This document shows, piece after piece, positions 45,868-55,634 of a DNA stretch of 64,000 nucleotides. The translations under genes were made by a program, and so were the position numbers. The stretch's first letter is position 1, and every line of letters begins with the position of its first letter. The DNA comes from Pontibaca salina (GTDB taxonomy: Bacteria; Pseudomonadota; Alphaproteobacteria; Rhodobacterales; Rhodobacteraceae). The stretch covers positions 1 through 64,000 of the forward strand of contig NZ_JAEIJD010000008.1 in NCBI RefSeq assembly GCF_016307205.1. The letters run 5' to 3'. The notes beneath the pieces are model-generated. The model made no database searches, was not told where the DNA came from, and saw only the letters and a list, made by a program, of their open reading frames with translations.

Positions 45868-47625
45868 TCATTCATCCTCGAACGGATCCCATTCGTCTTC
45901 GACCTCGGGCAGGGCCTCATCCATCACGCTGGCGGCAATCTCTTCCTGCGTGCGGATATCGGTGATGTGCGCCTTGGGAAAACACGCCATCACCGCCTGC
46001 ACCATCGGGTGGGCGCTGGCCTGTTCGCGCAATTCATTTTCGGCTGCATCACGGGTTTCGGCAATGGTCGGTGCGCCGCCCGAGGACACCACGCTGATTG
46101 CCCATCGGTTGCCGGTCCAGCGTTGCAACGCGCTGCCCAGGCGCTGCGCCAGATCACCGGGCGCATCCTCGGTGGGGCAGAATTCGATCCGCCCGGGTTG
46201 GTAGCTGACAAGACGCAGCCCGGTTTCGACCTCGACCAAAAGTTTCACGTCGCGCTGGGCGCGGATCAGTTCGATGACGTGATCGAAGGATGGATAACGC
46301 GCAAGGCTGGCATCCAACGCTGGCGCGGGCTGTGCAGCGGTAGTTCCCTGATAGCTGCTGATGGTGCCATTTGTCTGAGCCATCTGGGTCGTCGCCCCGG
46401 CCGGGCCGCCACGGGGTAGCTGGCCGCCCCCGCCGCCGCCATCGGGGGGTGGCGGCGGGTTGTCCTGCAATTGCTGGATCAGCCTGTCAGGGGTGGGCAT
46501 GTCGGCCACATGCGTCAGGCGAATCACGGCCATTTCCGCCGCCATCATTGCATTGGGCGCGGCGGCGACCTCTTCCAGTGCCCGCAGCAACATCTGCCAC
46601 ATCCGTGCCAAAACGCGCAGCGGCAGATCCTGTGCCATCTGCACCCCGCGCGCGCGTTCGTCCGGCGAGATTGTCGGATCATCGGCGGCGTCGGGCGTGA
46701 TTTTGACCACGCTGATCCAATGACTGATTTCGGCGAGATCGCGCAGCACGGCCAGCGGGTCGGCCCCTTCGGCGTATTGGGCGGACAGTTCGGCTAACGC
46801 CCCCGCTGCATCGCCGCGCAGAATCATGTCGAACAGGTCAAGCACACGGCCCCGGTCGGCCAGACCCAGCATCGCGCGGATGTTTTCCGCAGTGGTTTCA
46901 CCCGCACCATGCGAAATCGCCTGATCCAATAGCGATGTGGCATCTCGCGCTGACCCCTCGGCGGCGCGGGTGATCAGCGCCAGCGCATCAACGGTGATCT
47001 GCGCGCCCTCGGCATCCGCGATCCGGCGCAGCAGGGCGATCATGTCCTCGGGTTCGATCCGACGCAGGTCAAAGCGCTGGCAGCGGCTGAGCACCGTCAC
47101 CGGTACCTTGCGAATCTCGGTGGTGGCAAAGATGAATTTCACATGCGCAGGCGGCTCTTCCAGCGTCTTGAGCAGCGCATTGAAGGCCGAGGTGCTGAGC
47201 ATATGCACTTCGTCGATGATGAATATCTTGTAACGCGCACTGGCGGCGCGGTAACTCACTGTTTCGATGATCGCGTCGCGAATGTTCTGGACGCCGGTAT
47301 GCGAGGCGGCATCCATCTCTTGCACATCGACATGGCGCCCTTCCATGATCGCCACGCAATGCTCGCATCCTCCGCAAGGTGTAATCGTCGGCCCGCCAGT
47401 GCCGTCGGGTCCGATACAGTTCATTCCCTTGGCGATAATCCGCGCCGTCGTCGTCTTGCCGGTGCCGCGGATGCCGGTCATGATGAATGCTTGCGCGATG
47501 CGGTCTGCTTGAAACGCGTTTTTCAGCGTCCGCACCATTGCATCCTGCCCGACCAGATCGGCAAATGTCTCGGGGCGGTATTTGCGCGCCAGTACCTGAT
47601 AGGCGGGGGCAGGGGTCTCTGTCAT
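45868..47625 (-). CDS. dnaX: DNA polymerase III subunits gamma/tau
   Basis: The ATG at 47625 gives 585 residues: MTETPAPAYQVLARKYRPET, Walker A GIRGTGKTTTARIIAKG (51-67), a zinc module from CIGPDGTG to CGGCEHC, Walker B IIDEVHMLS, and sensor-1 FATTEIRKVPVTVLSRCQRF. A Pro/Gly-rich linker (DNPPPPPDGGGGGG) leads to the tau-like C-terminal part that binds the polymerase. It is the clamp-loader motor. I saw no clear slippery frameshift site for a separate gamma product. Confidence 0.95.
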   Translation of the reverse strand: MTETPAPAYQVLARKYRPETFADLVGQDAMVRTLKNAFQADRIAQAFIMTGIRGTGKTTTARIIAKGMNCIGPDGTGGPTITPCGGCEHCVAIMEGRHVDVQEMDAASHTGVQNIRDAIIETVSYRAASARYKIFIIDEVHMLSTSAFNALLKTLEEPPAHVKFIFATTEIRKVPVTVLSRCQRFDLRRIEPEDMIALLRRIADAEGAQITVDALALITRAAEGSARDATSLLDQAISHGAGETTAENIRAMLGLADRGRVLDLFDMILRGDAAGALAELSAQYAEGADPLAVLRDLAEISHWISVVKITPDAADDPTISPDERARGVQMAQDLPLRVLARMWQMLLRALEEVAAAPNAMMAAEMAVIRLTHVADMPTPDRLIQQLQDNPPPPPDGGGGGGQLPRGGPAGATTQMAQTNGTISSYQGTTAAQPAPALDASLARYPSFDHVIELIRAQRDVKLLVEVETGLRLVSYQPGRIEFCPTEDAPGDLAQRLGSALQRWTGNRWAISVVSSGGAPTIAETRDAAENELREQASAHPMVQAVMACFPKAHITDIRTQEEIAASVMDEALPEVEDEWDPFEDE

Positions 47626-47779
47626 GTTGGTCCTGTCGGATTCGTGGCAAGGTCGCAGGGTAAGGCGGCGGGGGGCCAACGTCCAGCAGCTCGGAAAAGC
47701 AGTTGCTGGATAATCTGTGAGAGGCGGGAACCGATAGGGCCCTGCGCGGTTTCCTCCTACAGGCGGGAGGCATCACGAC

Positions 47780-48610
47780 ATGAAACTGTGCAACATACGG
47801 GGCAGCCGCAATGTTGAAGATCGCCGTGGGCGTTCCAGCCTGGGTCGTGCAGGCGGCATTGGTGGGGTCGGGTTGCTGGTGGTTTTGGCGATCGGATATT
47901 TCACCGGCGTTGATGTGACGCCGTTATTGACGGAACCACAAAGCGACAGCCGCAGCGCCTATGTGCCGACCGAGGCCGAACAGCACGCCGCCGAATTCGC
48001 GAGCCGCGTGTTGGCGACAACAGAAGATGTCTGGACAGATGTGTTCCTTAATCAATTGGATGCGCCCTATCGCCCGCCGGTTCTGGTCTTGTTTTCCGAA
48101 GTCACGCAGAGCCCTTGTGGCGGGGCATCAGGGGCCAGCGGCCCGTTTTATTGTCCTGCCGATCAAAAGGCATATCTCGACCTGTCGTTTTTCACGACGC
48201 TCGAGCGCGAATTGGGCGCGCAGGGCGATTTCGCCAGTGCCTACGTGATCGCGCATGAGGTTGCCCATCACGTGCAGAACGAAATCGGGATACTAGAGCA
48301 GGTCGATGCGGTGCGCCGCCAATCGGGGGAGGCACAGGCAAACGCGTTAACCGTGCGGTTGGAGTTGCAGGCAGATTGTCTCTCCGGCCTATGGGCCAGC
48401 CAAGTGCATGGGCTGATGGAGCGTGGTGATCTGGAGGAGGCGCTAAATGCGGCGCGCAAGATCGGCGACGATCATCTTCAACGCCGTGCTGGTCGGGTGC
48501 CACAGCCGCATACATTCACCCACGGCACGTCAGAACAGCGCGCCAACTGGTTCCAGCGCGGCTTTGATGCGAAAAGCATCGCTGCGTGTGATACGTTTGA
48601 ACAGGGGTAG
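47780..48610 (+). CDS. ypfJ: Neutral zinc metallopeptidase, YpfJ family
   Basis: The 276-residue product has a Gly-rich N-terminal segment and one membrane anchor (GGIGGVGLLVVLAIGYFTG). The peptidase domain has the family core SPCGGASGASGPFYCPADQK, AYLDLSFF, the zinc motif VIAHEVAHHVQ (about residues 153-163) and the later Glu in RLELQADCLSGLWA. Role in the cell is unknown. It diverges from dnaX with 154 bases between them, in which I see no clear promoter. Confidence 0.92.
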   Translation: MKLCNIRGSRNVEDRRGRSSLGRAGGIGGVGLLVVLAIGYFTGVDVTPLLTEPQSDSRSAYVPTEAEQHAAEFASRVLATTEDVWTDVFLNQLDAPYRPPVLVLFSEVTQSPCGGASGASGPFYCPADQKAYLDLSFFTTLERELGAQGDFASAYVIAHEVAHHVQNEIGILEQVDAVRRQSGEAQANALTVRLELQADCLSGLWASQVHGLMERGDLEEALNAARKIGDDHLQRRAGRVPQPHTFTHGTSEQRANWFQRGFDAKSIAACDTFEQG

Positions 48611-48725
48611 GGCGAACGTACCCAGAGCTGCGGTTACTATTCAAGCTTTTGGGCTTTTCGGCACGGTTTATTTGAAAACACAGCGGCCACTTACGCGTTC
48701 AAATCGCAATGCGATCTGAACGAAA

Positions 48726-48823
48726 GTGAGAGGCTGGACAACGACCCAAGCGGGGCTCGTTACGGCTGCTTCCTTCCGGACCTGACCGGGTTGGCGAGGC
48801 GCCTGCCCGCGCCAACCTCTCAC
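48726..48823 (-). ncRNA. ffs: Signal recognition particle RNA, 4.5S type
   Basis: The minus strand carries the near-invariant SRP core GGTCAGGTCCGGAAGGAAGC, which holds the GGAA tetraloop and the Ffh-binding symmetric and asymmetric loops. The ends pair over 12 bp (48812-48823 with 48726-48737, one G-U), giving a hairpin of about 98 bases, the short bacterial form without an Alu domain. With Ffh it targets nascent membrane proteins to SecYEG. Confidence 0.93.
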
Positions 48824-49006
48824 CCTCCACATAGGCGATGGAAAGAGGATTCGCAAGCGCCCCGCGCACCCGCGCCCATCTTAGCAGCCGAAGTTTAAGT
48901 AGACATCGCGACACCTGTCGCGCGCTTCTCAATTCAAACCGGTGGCGATAGATTTGCGGGGGGCGCGGCATGCCATTCAGTGAATCAGCGCGATAGGGGG
49001 CGAGCG

Positions 49007-49990
49007 ATGAAAGATGCGGAGCGGGTGACGTTTGGCGGTTCCGGTCTGAACCGAGCGGCGCATCTCCGCGACGATGCGCAGGCGCTGGCGCGAATGCACC
49101 GCGATCCAGAGGCGCTTTGTGTTCTGCTTTGGCGGGGCAAGCCATTGTTCAAAGGCGATGCGCGCGATCGGCTGGCGTTGCTGCCATTTGATCATCCGGT
49201 TTTATTGGCAAGACATGGGGGAATTATTGATCGGCCCATTTTGCTGGGGGTCGAGGAGGGCGGCGCTCCTATTTTTGCCCAGGACATTTCCGAGTGGGAG
49301 CCGGACGCGTTGGATCATGACGCCATGGACCGGTTTCACGATTGTACCGAGCAATTGCACCCGGCTTTGCCCGAAACCCATGTTTTCGCTGAGCTGCGGC
49401 GCCTCATGGCTGGTCTTTCGCCCCGCGATGCGGAATTGGCCGCCGCCGCAAGGGCGATAATCGGCTGGCATGACACGCACCGGTTCTGCGCACGTTGTGG
49501 GCAGCCAAGCGAGATAAGTCATGCCGGATGGCAACGGAACTGCCTTACCTGCCGCGGGCATCATTTTCCGCGTACCGATCCGGTAGTGATCATGCTGATT
49601 ACCTATGGTAATTCAGTGCTGATGGGGCGCTCACATGGCTGGCCTGAAGGCATGTATTCGTTACTGGCCGGTTTTGTCGAACCCGGCGAAACGCTTGAGG
49701 CGGCAGTCCGGCGGGAAGTGATGGAGGAAACCGCCGTGCCGGTGGGGCGGGTCAGCTATCTGGCGAGCCAGCCCTGGCCATTTCCAGCGTCTCTGATGAT
49801 TGGATGCTACGGTGAGGCATTGGCGCGCGAAATCACCATCGATCCGGTCGAAATAGAACAGGCAATGTGGGTCAGCCGCGACGACATGATGCAGATTTTT
49901 TCCGGCGATCACCCCGATATCAGGCCCGCGCGCAAGGGGGCGATCGCGCACTTTCTGTTGGAGAGCTGGCTTGCCGACAGGCTTGATTAG
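49007..49990 (+). CDS. nudC: NAD+ diphosphatase / RNA deNADding enzyme NudC
   Basis: From ATG 49007 the product has 327 residues: an N-terminal domain, the zinc ribbon CARCGQPSEISHAGWQRNC with the final CLTC, and HFPRTDPVVIMLI. The Nudix box is GFVEPGETLEAAVRREVMEE, ending with TAV, so the usual Gly of the box is Ala. The NudC-specific SQPWPFPASLM motif follows. It hydrolyses NADH/NAD caps. It begins 183 bases after the ffs gene on the opposite strand. Confidence 0.95.
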   Translation: MKDAERVTFGGSGLNRAAHLRDDAQALARMHRDPEALCVLLWRGKPLFKGDARDRLALLPFDHPVLLARHGGIIDRPILLGVEEGGAPIFAQDISEWEPDALDHDAMDRFHDCTEQLHPALPETHVFAELRRLMAGLSPRDAELAAAARAIIGWHDTHRFCARCGQPSEISHAGWQRNCLTCRGHHFPRTDPVVIMLITYGNSVLMGRSHGWPEGMYSLLAGFVEPGETLEAAVRREVMEETAVPVGRVSYLASQPWPFPASLMIGCYGEALAREITIDPVEIEQAMWVSRDDMMQIFSGDHPDIRPARKGAIAHFLLESWLADRLD

Positions 49991-50028
49991 ATTACAAGCT
50001 GCTTAACACACCAAAGCGGGATCGAACG

Positions 50029-50496
50029 ATGAGATTTTCCAGCAGAGAAGATATCGATGCCTCGGTAAATCGGGTGTTTAGGATGCTAGCAGATTTCGAA
50101 ACCTACGAAAGATTTGCCATGCGCCGAGGGATCGAGGTGTGCCGCGTCGATCCCGCCGCACCGGAAGGTGTCGGGCTTGCCTGGGACGTGCGTTACCACT
50201 TGCGGGGCAGGGACCGTGATGCGCGGCTGGATCTGGTCGAATGCGATCCGCTGGATGGCTTGCGGGTAATCTCGACATCGGAGGGCGTCGACGCGACAAT
50301 GCAGATCAATCTTCTGGCACTGTCGCGGCGGCGCACACGGATGGCAGTCTCGCTGAAGCTTGTCCCCACGACATTTTCGGCGCGTGTCTTTGTGCAATCA
50401 CTAAAAGTTGCAAAAAGCAGTTTGAGCAAACGATTCAAGCTGAAGGTGGCGGAATATGCCAAGTCCACCGAGGATCAGTTGATGCGCGTGAGGTGA
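50029..50496 (+). CDS. SRPBCC-fold protein
   Basis: The 155-residue product fits the START/SRPBCC pattern of an alpha/beta lipid- or ligand-binding fold: MRFSSREDIDASVNRVFRML, then FETYERFAMRRGIEVCRVD. A central antiparallel strand region and a long C-terminal helix (KVAKSSLSKRFKLKVAEYAK) follow. No ligand can be named. It follows nudC after 38 bases on the same strand and ends 6 bases before the convergent pheA stop. Confidence 0.75.
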   Translation: MRFSSREDIDASVNRVFRMLADFETYERFAMRRGIEVCRVDPAAPEGVGLAWDVRYHLRGRDRDARLDLVECDPLDGLRVISTSEGVDATMQINLLALSRRRTRMAVSLKLVPTTFSARVFVQSLKVAKSSLSKRFKLKVAEYAKSTEDQLMRVR

Positions 50497-50502
50497 CGGG
50501 GG

Positions 50503-51336
50503 TCAGAAGCGTCCGGGATCGGCCGGATAGACGCCAAGAATCTCGATGTTCGTGGTGAAATAATCCAGTTCGTCCATTGCCAGTTGCACATTGGCATCGT
50601 CGGGGTGGCCTTCGATATCGGCATAGAACTGGGTTGCGGTGAATGATCCGCCAACCATATAGCTTTCCAGCTTGGTCATGTTGACGCCATTGGTCGCGAA
50701 TCCGCCCATGGCCTTGTAAAGCGCGGCGGGGATATTGCGCACTTCAAAAACGAAGCTGGTGATCATTCCATGCGCGCCGCGCCGTGACGTATCGGCGCTG
50801 GGCGACATGACCAGAAACCGCGTGGTGTTGTTGGAATTGTCCTCGATATGTTCGGCCAAAACGTCCAGCCCATAGATGTCACCGGCGAGCGGACTGGCCA
50901 GCGCGGCCAGGTTTGCATCTCTTTTTTGCGAGACATGCTGCGCCGAGCCGGCAGTGTCGGCCCCAATAATACGGTGTATGCTGTGACGTGCGAGAAAGTC
51001 TTTGCACTGGCCCAGCAGAACCGTGTGGCTCATCGCATGGGTGATGCCGCTTAAAGCCGCGCCGGGCACGCCAAGCAGGTTGATATGCACCCGCAGGAAC
51101 GATTCATCCACGATATGCAGGCCTGATTGCGGCAGCAACGTGTGGATGTCGGCAACCCGCCCATAGGTTGAGTTCTCCACCGGTAGCATCGCCAGATCGG
51201 CCTGCCCGGATTTCACCGCGTCGATGGCATCCTCGAAGGTGCGGCACGGCAGCGCCTCCATGTCGGGGCGGGCGTTGCGGCAGGCCTGATGGCTGTAGGC
51301 GCCGGGTTCACCCTGAAAGGCGATACGGTTTGTCAT
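50503..51336 (-). CDS. pheA: Prephenate dehydratase (monofunctional)
   Basis: The 277-residue product has the dehydratase domain: IAFQGEPGAYSHQACRN, VENSTYGRVADIHTLLPQ, and the NTTRF active-site motif (about residues 170-175). A C-terminal ACT domain follows, GALYKAMGGFATNGVNMTKL then ESYMVGGSFTATQFY, for phenylalanine feedback. In many enzymes the ACT site reads ESRP; here ESYM. It makes phenylpyruvate. There is no chorismate mutase domain. Confidence 0.95.
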   Translation of the reverse strand: MTNRIAFQGEPGAYSHQACRNARPDMEALPCRTFEDAIDAVKSGQADLAMLPVENSTYGRVADIHTLLPQSGLHIVDESFLRVHINLLGVPGAALSGITHAMSHTVLLGQCKDFLARHSIHRIIGADTAGSAQHVSQKRDANLAALASPLAGDIYGLDVLAEHIEDNSNNTTRFLVMSPSADTSRRGAHGMITSFVFEVRNIPAALYKAMGGFATNGVNMTKLESYMVGGSFTATQFYADIEGHPDDANVQLAMDELDYFTTNIEILGVYPADPGRF

Positions 51337-51455
51337 GGTCGGTTTCCGTGCAACAGATTGGGATTAGAGTGTATAGTCTCGCTGTCTATATCTTGCCTAA
51401 GGCGAGGGGAAGGCTTAGACAGCGTCCGAAACAGATCAACAGGACACGCGACCTT

Positions 51456-52400
51456 ATGGATACGATGACCTTGACCAAAGCGGCCGGTGGCTTCCTCTGC
51501 GCCTTGCTGGTGTTTCTTCTGGGTAAATGGGCAGCAGATTCACTATACCACGTCGAAAGCGCCGGTGCAGCGGCCTATGTGATCGATGCGGGGGAGGAAG
51601 AAGTTGTCGATGCAGGTGAGGAAGTCTCCTTTGCCGAAGTGATGGCCAGCGCTGATGCCGACAAGGGGGCAAATGTCTTCAAGAAGTGCGCTGCCTGTCA
51701 CAAGCTGGACAAAGGCGCGAACAGCGCTGGTCCCTATCTCTATGGCGTTGTGGGTCGCGAAGTCGCCTCGGCCGACGGATTTGGCTATTCGGACGCAATG
51801 GCCAGCCATGGCGGAGAGTGGACACCTGAGCTTCTGGACGAGTTTCTGACCAAACCCAGTGCCGCTATCCCCGGTACATCAATGAGCTTTGCCGGTTTGA
51901 ACAAAGAGTCTGACCGCGTAAACTTGATTGCTTTTTTGAACGAAAATTCGGACGCGCCCTACAAGATTGAGGCTCCCGTCAGCGAAGCGCCTGAAGCAAC
52001 GCCAACCGAGGACGTGAGCGAAGAGACGGGCACGAGCGACGAGGCTGCCGTACAGGACGCAGCCCCCGCAGCCGCCAGCGGGATGCTGGCCAGCGCCGAT
52101 TTGAAGAAAGGCGAGCGGGCCTTCAAAAAATGCGCCGCCTGCCACAAGCTGGAAGAAGGCCGGAACGGCGTCGGCCCCTATCTTAACGGCGTGGTCGGAC
52201 GCCCGGTGGCGAGCGCCGAGGGCTTTAATTATTCGGGAGCGATGAAGGAATACGGCGGTGATTGGACGCCCGAGCGGCTGGACGAGTTTTTGACCAAGCC
52301 CCGCGATGTCGTTCCCGGTACCTCGATGAGCTTCGCCGGTCTTGCCAAGGAAGACGAGCGCATCAACGTGATTGGCTATCTGGACAGCCTGAGCAACTGA
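51456..52400 (+). CDS. Membrane-anchored tandem di-haem cytochrome c (cytochrome cy/c2-like)
   Basis: The 314-residue product has an uncleaved-type N-terminal anchor (TLTKAAGGFLCALLVFLLGK) and an acidic linker. Two class I cytochrome c domains follow: haem sites CAACH at 78-82 and 226-230, each with a Met ligand in PGTSMSFAGL. The domains are near-identical in pattern, joined by a Glu/Ala/Thr-rich stretch (SEAPEATPTEDVSEETGTSD). It resembles CycY/CycM, which pass electrons from bc1 to oxidases, but those have one domain. An ATG at 51456 after AGGACACG is used. The gene is divergent from pheA. Confidence 0.88.
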   Translation: MDTMTLTKAAGGFLCALLVFLLGKWAADSLYHVESAGAAAYVIDAGEEEVVDAGEEVSFAEVMASADADKGANVFKKCAACHKLDKGANSAGPYLYGVVGREVASADGFGYSDAMASHGGEWTPELLDEFLTKPSAAIPGTSMSFAGLNKESDRVNLIAFLNENSDAPYKIEAPVSEAPEATPTEDVSEETGTSDEAAVQDAAPAAASGMLASADLKKGERAFKKCAACHKLEEGRNGVGPYLNGVVGRPVASAEGFNYSGAMKEYGGDWTPERLDEFLTKPRDVVPGTSMSFAGLAKEDERINVIGYLDSLSN

Positions 52401-52424
52401 TTTTGGGAAGTAGGAAGTAGTATG

Positions 52425-52457
52425 CAAGGGGGCGTTGCGCAGGGCAGCGCCCCCTTG
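52425..52457 (+). terminator. Terminator-like hairpin after the di-haem cytochrome
   Basis: A 10-bp stem (CAAGGGGGCG at 52425-52434 with 52448-52457) extends by two weaker pairs and is followed by TTGCATTC. The U-tract is poor. The remaining 180 bases before yejA hold no gene that I can support. Confidence 0.5.
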
Positions 52458-52638
52458 TTGCATTCATGGCATGGATGAACAGTCGGGAGTTGGGGCTTTG
52501 CCCCAAACCCCAGAGTATTGCACACCAGAAAGATGCGTTCACGGTTTTGTACCTTGAACCTAGGAGGGCTGGACCAGGGGCTTGTATCGGCACTAGAAGT
52601 GGACACAGCATTGCTCAGCCAACCGGAGGAAGTCCTTG

Positions 52639-54540
52639 ATGATCCCTGTCCGTCACGCCACCATCGGGCTATCGTATTATTTCTGCCGGATCCTGGCGGT
52701 GCTGGGTTTGGCAATGTTGACAGTGCTGGGGGCATCGGCCGCGTTCGCACAAGAAGAGGTCATCAAGAGCCACGGCTTTTCCGAGTTTGGTAATCTGAAA
52801 TATCCGGAGGGGTTTGCGCATTTCGATTATGTGAACCCGCAGGCCCCAAAGGGCGGGGAACTGTCCTATGCTGCGCAAGGCACATTCGACAGTTTCAATC
52901 CCTATACGCGCCAAGGGCGCGCCGGTTTGCGCTCGGGGGAGCAGTATGAATCGCTGCTGGTGCCATCCTATGACGAGCCGGCCTCTTACTACGGGCTGGT
53001 TGCCGAGAGCCTGGAATATCCCGAAAGTCAAGATTGGGTGATCTTCAATCTGCGGCCCGAGGCGCGGTTTTCTGACGGGACACCGATCACCGCTGATGAT
53101 GTGGTGTTCTCGCATGAGATCCTGCTGGATCAGGGCCTGCAATCCTATGCCGAGGCGGTGCGAAAGCGCATTCCCAAGGCCGAGGCGCTGGGCCCGCATC
53201 GCGTGAAGTTCTATTTCGCCTCAGACATTCCGCGCCGGGCGCTGATCACGCAAGTCGGCGGCACACCGATCTTTTCCAAGGCGTGGTTCGAGGCCGATCC
53301 CGAAAACCGGCGTCTGGACAAACCGCGAATGCAGCCCGGGATCGGTTCTGCCCCCTATATACTGGATGTTTATGATATAAACCGCCGGATCGTCTACAAA
53401 CGCAATCCTGATTATTGGGGGAATGATCTCAATGTGAATGTCGGGCGGCACAATTACGACAGCATCCGGATCGAATATTTCAGCGATTCCATCGCCGCGA
53501 TGGAGGCGTTCAAAGCCGCTGAATACACCTTCCGGCAGGAGAACAACTCGAAGAGCTGGGCGACAGCCTATGATTTCCCGGCGGTCCAGCAGGGCCACGT
53601 CGCGAAGAAAGAACTGGCAGATGGCAATGTGCCAAATGCCGCTGGCTTCATCATGAATATGGACCGGCCGCAATTTCAGGACCCGCAGGTGCGCGAAGCG
53701 GTGCAACTGGCCTTCAACTTTGAGTGGACCAACGAGAGCCTGCAATACGGGCTGTTCCAGCAACGGCATTCCTTTTGGGAGGGCACGCCGCTTGAGGCGA
53801 GGGGCGTACCTGAAGGGCGGGAGCTGGAGATATTGCAAGCGCTGGGCGACAAGATCGACCCTGCGATTTTGACCAGCGAACCGGTGAGCGCCCATGCCAG
53901 CGCGGCCGACCGACAGAACGATCGTCGCAACATGCGCCGCGCGATGAAGTTGTTGGACCAAGCGGGCTGGCCGGTCGGCAAGGACGGTTTGCGGCGCAAT
54001 GACAAGGGGCAGACCTTGCGGATCGAATTCCTTTCGGACGATCCGGTATTGGACCGGATCGCGGTGCCGTTTGTCGACAATCTGCGCGCGATGGGAATCG
54101 ATGCGCGCTATAACCGGATTGATGATGCGCAATACACCCTGCGCCGGCGTGAGCGGGATTTCGACATAATTTCAGGGGTCTATCAGTCGTCACTGCAGCC
54201 CTCCACCGGGCTTTACCAGCAATTCGGCACCGAGGCGGCGGCATTTTCGGTATTCAACCCTTCCGGGGTTCATGGCCCGGCCATTGAGGCGCTGATCGAC
54301 AACATCGTTGCGGCAACAGATGGCGAGGAACTGACCGCAAACGTGCGTGCGCTCGACCGGATATTGCGCGACCGCCGGTTCATGGTGCCGACTTGGTATC
54401 TGGGCAAATATCTGGTCGCCTATTGGGATATGTATGAACAGCCCGATCCCTTGCCGCCATACGCATTGGGCGTTGAGGATCTGTGGTGGATCGATGCGGA
54501 AAAAGCGGCGGCGTTGCGGGCGGCTGGGGCGGTGCGCTGA
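52639..54540 (+). CDS. yejA: Oligopeptide ABC transporter substrate-binding protein YejA
   Basis: From ATG 52639, 8 bases after GGAGGA, the product has 633 residues. A signal peptide (AVLGLAMLTVLGASAAFA) is followed by the SBP_bac_5 fold and YejA features SHGFSEFGNLKYPEGFAHFD and NPQAPKGGELSYAAQGTFDS. Length is usual for YejA (about 600). YejABEF imports peptides such as microcin C in E. coli. It leads a complete yejABEF operon. Confidence 0.93.
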   Translation: MIPVRHATIGLSYYFCRILAVLGLAMLTVLGASAAFAQEEVIKSHGFSEFGNLKYPEGFAHFDYVNPQAPKGGELSYAAQGTFDSFNPYTRQGRAGLRSGEQYESLLVPSYDEPASYYGLVAESLEYPESQDWVIFNLRPEARFSDGTPITADDVVFSHEILLDQGLQSYAEAVRKRIPKAEALGPHRVKFYFASDIPRRALITQVGGTPIFSKAWFEADPENRRLDKPRMQPGIGSAPYILDVYDINRRIVYKRNPDYWGNDLNVNVGRHNYDSIRIEYFSDSIAAMEAFKAAEYTFRQENNSKSWATAYDFPAVQQGHVAKKELADGNVPNAAGFIMNMDRPQFQDPQVREAVQLAFNFEWTNESLQYGLFQQRHSFWEGTPLEARGVPEGRELEILQALGDKIDPAILTSEPVSAHASAADRQNDRRNMRRAMKLLDQAGWPVGKDGLRRNDKGQTLRIEFLSDDPVLDRIAVPFVDNLRAMGIDARYNRIDDAQYTLRRRERDFDIISGVYQSSLQPSTGLYQQFGTEAAAFSVFNPSGVHGPAIEALIDNIVAATDGEELTANVRALDRILRDRRFMVPTWYLGKYLVAYWDMYEQPDPLPPYALGVEDLWWIDAEKAAALRAAGAVR

Positions 54541-54543
54541 TTC

Positions 54544-55629
54544 ATGGGAGCCTATATCGCCCGACGCCTGCTGCTGATCATTCCGACGCTGCTGGGCATC
54601 ATGATCATCAATTTCACGCTGGTACAGTTCGTGCCGGGCGGACCGATCGAACAAGTCATCGCCCGGATGGAGGGCGGCGGCGATGTGTTCGAGGGCTTTG
54701 CCGGCGGTGGGGCCGATGTGGCGACACAGGCGGGCGGAGCGAGCGAACGCTATATCGGTGCGCGCGGACTGCCGCCAGAATTCATCGCCGAGCTTGAGCG
54801 CGAGTTCGGGTTCGACAAACCGCCGCTGGAGCGGTTCCTCAACATGTTGTGGAACTATATGCGGCTGGATTTTGGCACCAGCTATTTCCGCTCGATCAGC
54901 GTGATTGATCTTGTGCTGGAAAAAATGCCGGTTTCGATCAGTCTCGGCCTGTGGTCGACGGTCATCGCCTATCTGGTGTCGATTCCGCTAGGGATCCGTA
55001 AGGCGGTCAAGGATGGCAGCAGGTTTGACACCTGGACCAGTGCAACGATCATCGTGGCCTATGCAATTCCGGGTTTCCTATTTGCGATCCTGTTGCTGGT
55101 GCTGTTTGCGGGCGGCTCATACTGGCAGATATTTCCGCTGCGGGGGCTGACCAGCGATAACTGGTCGGAGCTAAGCCTGATGGGCAAAGTCGCAGATTAT
55201 TTCTGGCATATCACCCTGCCGGTTCTGGCCAGCACGATTTCGGCCTTTGCCACATTGACGTTATTGACCAAGAACAGTTTTCTGGACGAGATCAAGAAAC
55301 ATTATGTCATGACCGCCCGGGCGAAAGGGCTGTCGGAGCGTAATGTGCTGTATGGTCACGTCTTTCGAAACGCGATGTTGATCGTGATCGCGGGATTTCC
55401 GGCGGTCTTCATCGGGATCTTCTTCTCCGGTTCGATCATTATCGAAACCATTTTCTCGTTGGACGGGTTGGGCCGGTTGGGATTCGAAGCGGCAGTCGCG
55501 CGGGACTACCCGGTGATCTTCGGAACGCTGTTTATCTTCGGGTTGATGAGCCTGATCGTGGGGATAATCTCGGATATCATGTATGTGCTGGTGGATCCGC
55601 GTATCGATTTTGAGAAACGCGAGGGTTGA
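54544..55629 (+). CDS. yejB: Oligopeptide ABC transporter permease YejB
   Basis: The 361-residue product has the start [20 protein letters not shown], six membrane segments and the EAA loop [20 protein letters not shown], which contacts the ATPase. The long stretch after TM1 ([20 protein letters not shown]) is typical of YejB. It begins 3 bases after yejA. Confidence 0.94.
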   Translation: MGAYIARRLLLIIPTLLGIMIINFTLVQFVPGGPIEQVIARMEGGGDVFEGFAGGGADVATQAGGASERYIGARGLPPEFIAELEREFGFDKPPLERFLNMLWNYMRLDFGTSYFRSISVIDLVLEKMPVSISLGLWSTVIAYLVSIPLGIRKAVKDGSRFDTWTSATIIVAYAIPGFLFAILLLVLFAGGSYWQIFPLRGLTSDNWSELSLMGKVADYFWHITLPVLASTISAFATLTLLTKNSFLDEIKKHYVMTARAKGLSERNVLYGHVFRNAMLIVIAGFPAVFIGIFFSGSIIIETIFSLDGLGRLGFEAAVARDYPVIFGTLFIFGLMSLIVGIISDIMYVLVDPRIDFEKREG

Positions 55630-55634
55630 GGCGA

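Noticed and set aside
46420-46470. Pro/Gly run in dnaX as a possible simple repeat or insertion
   Set aside because: It lies in the flexible linker before the tau domain, where such low-complexity sequence is usual.
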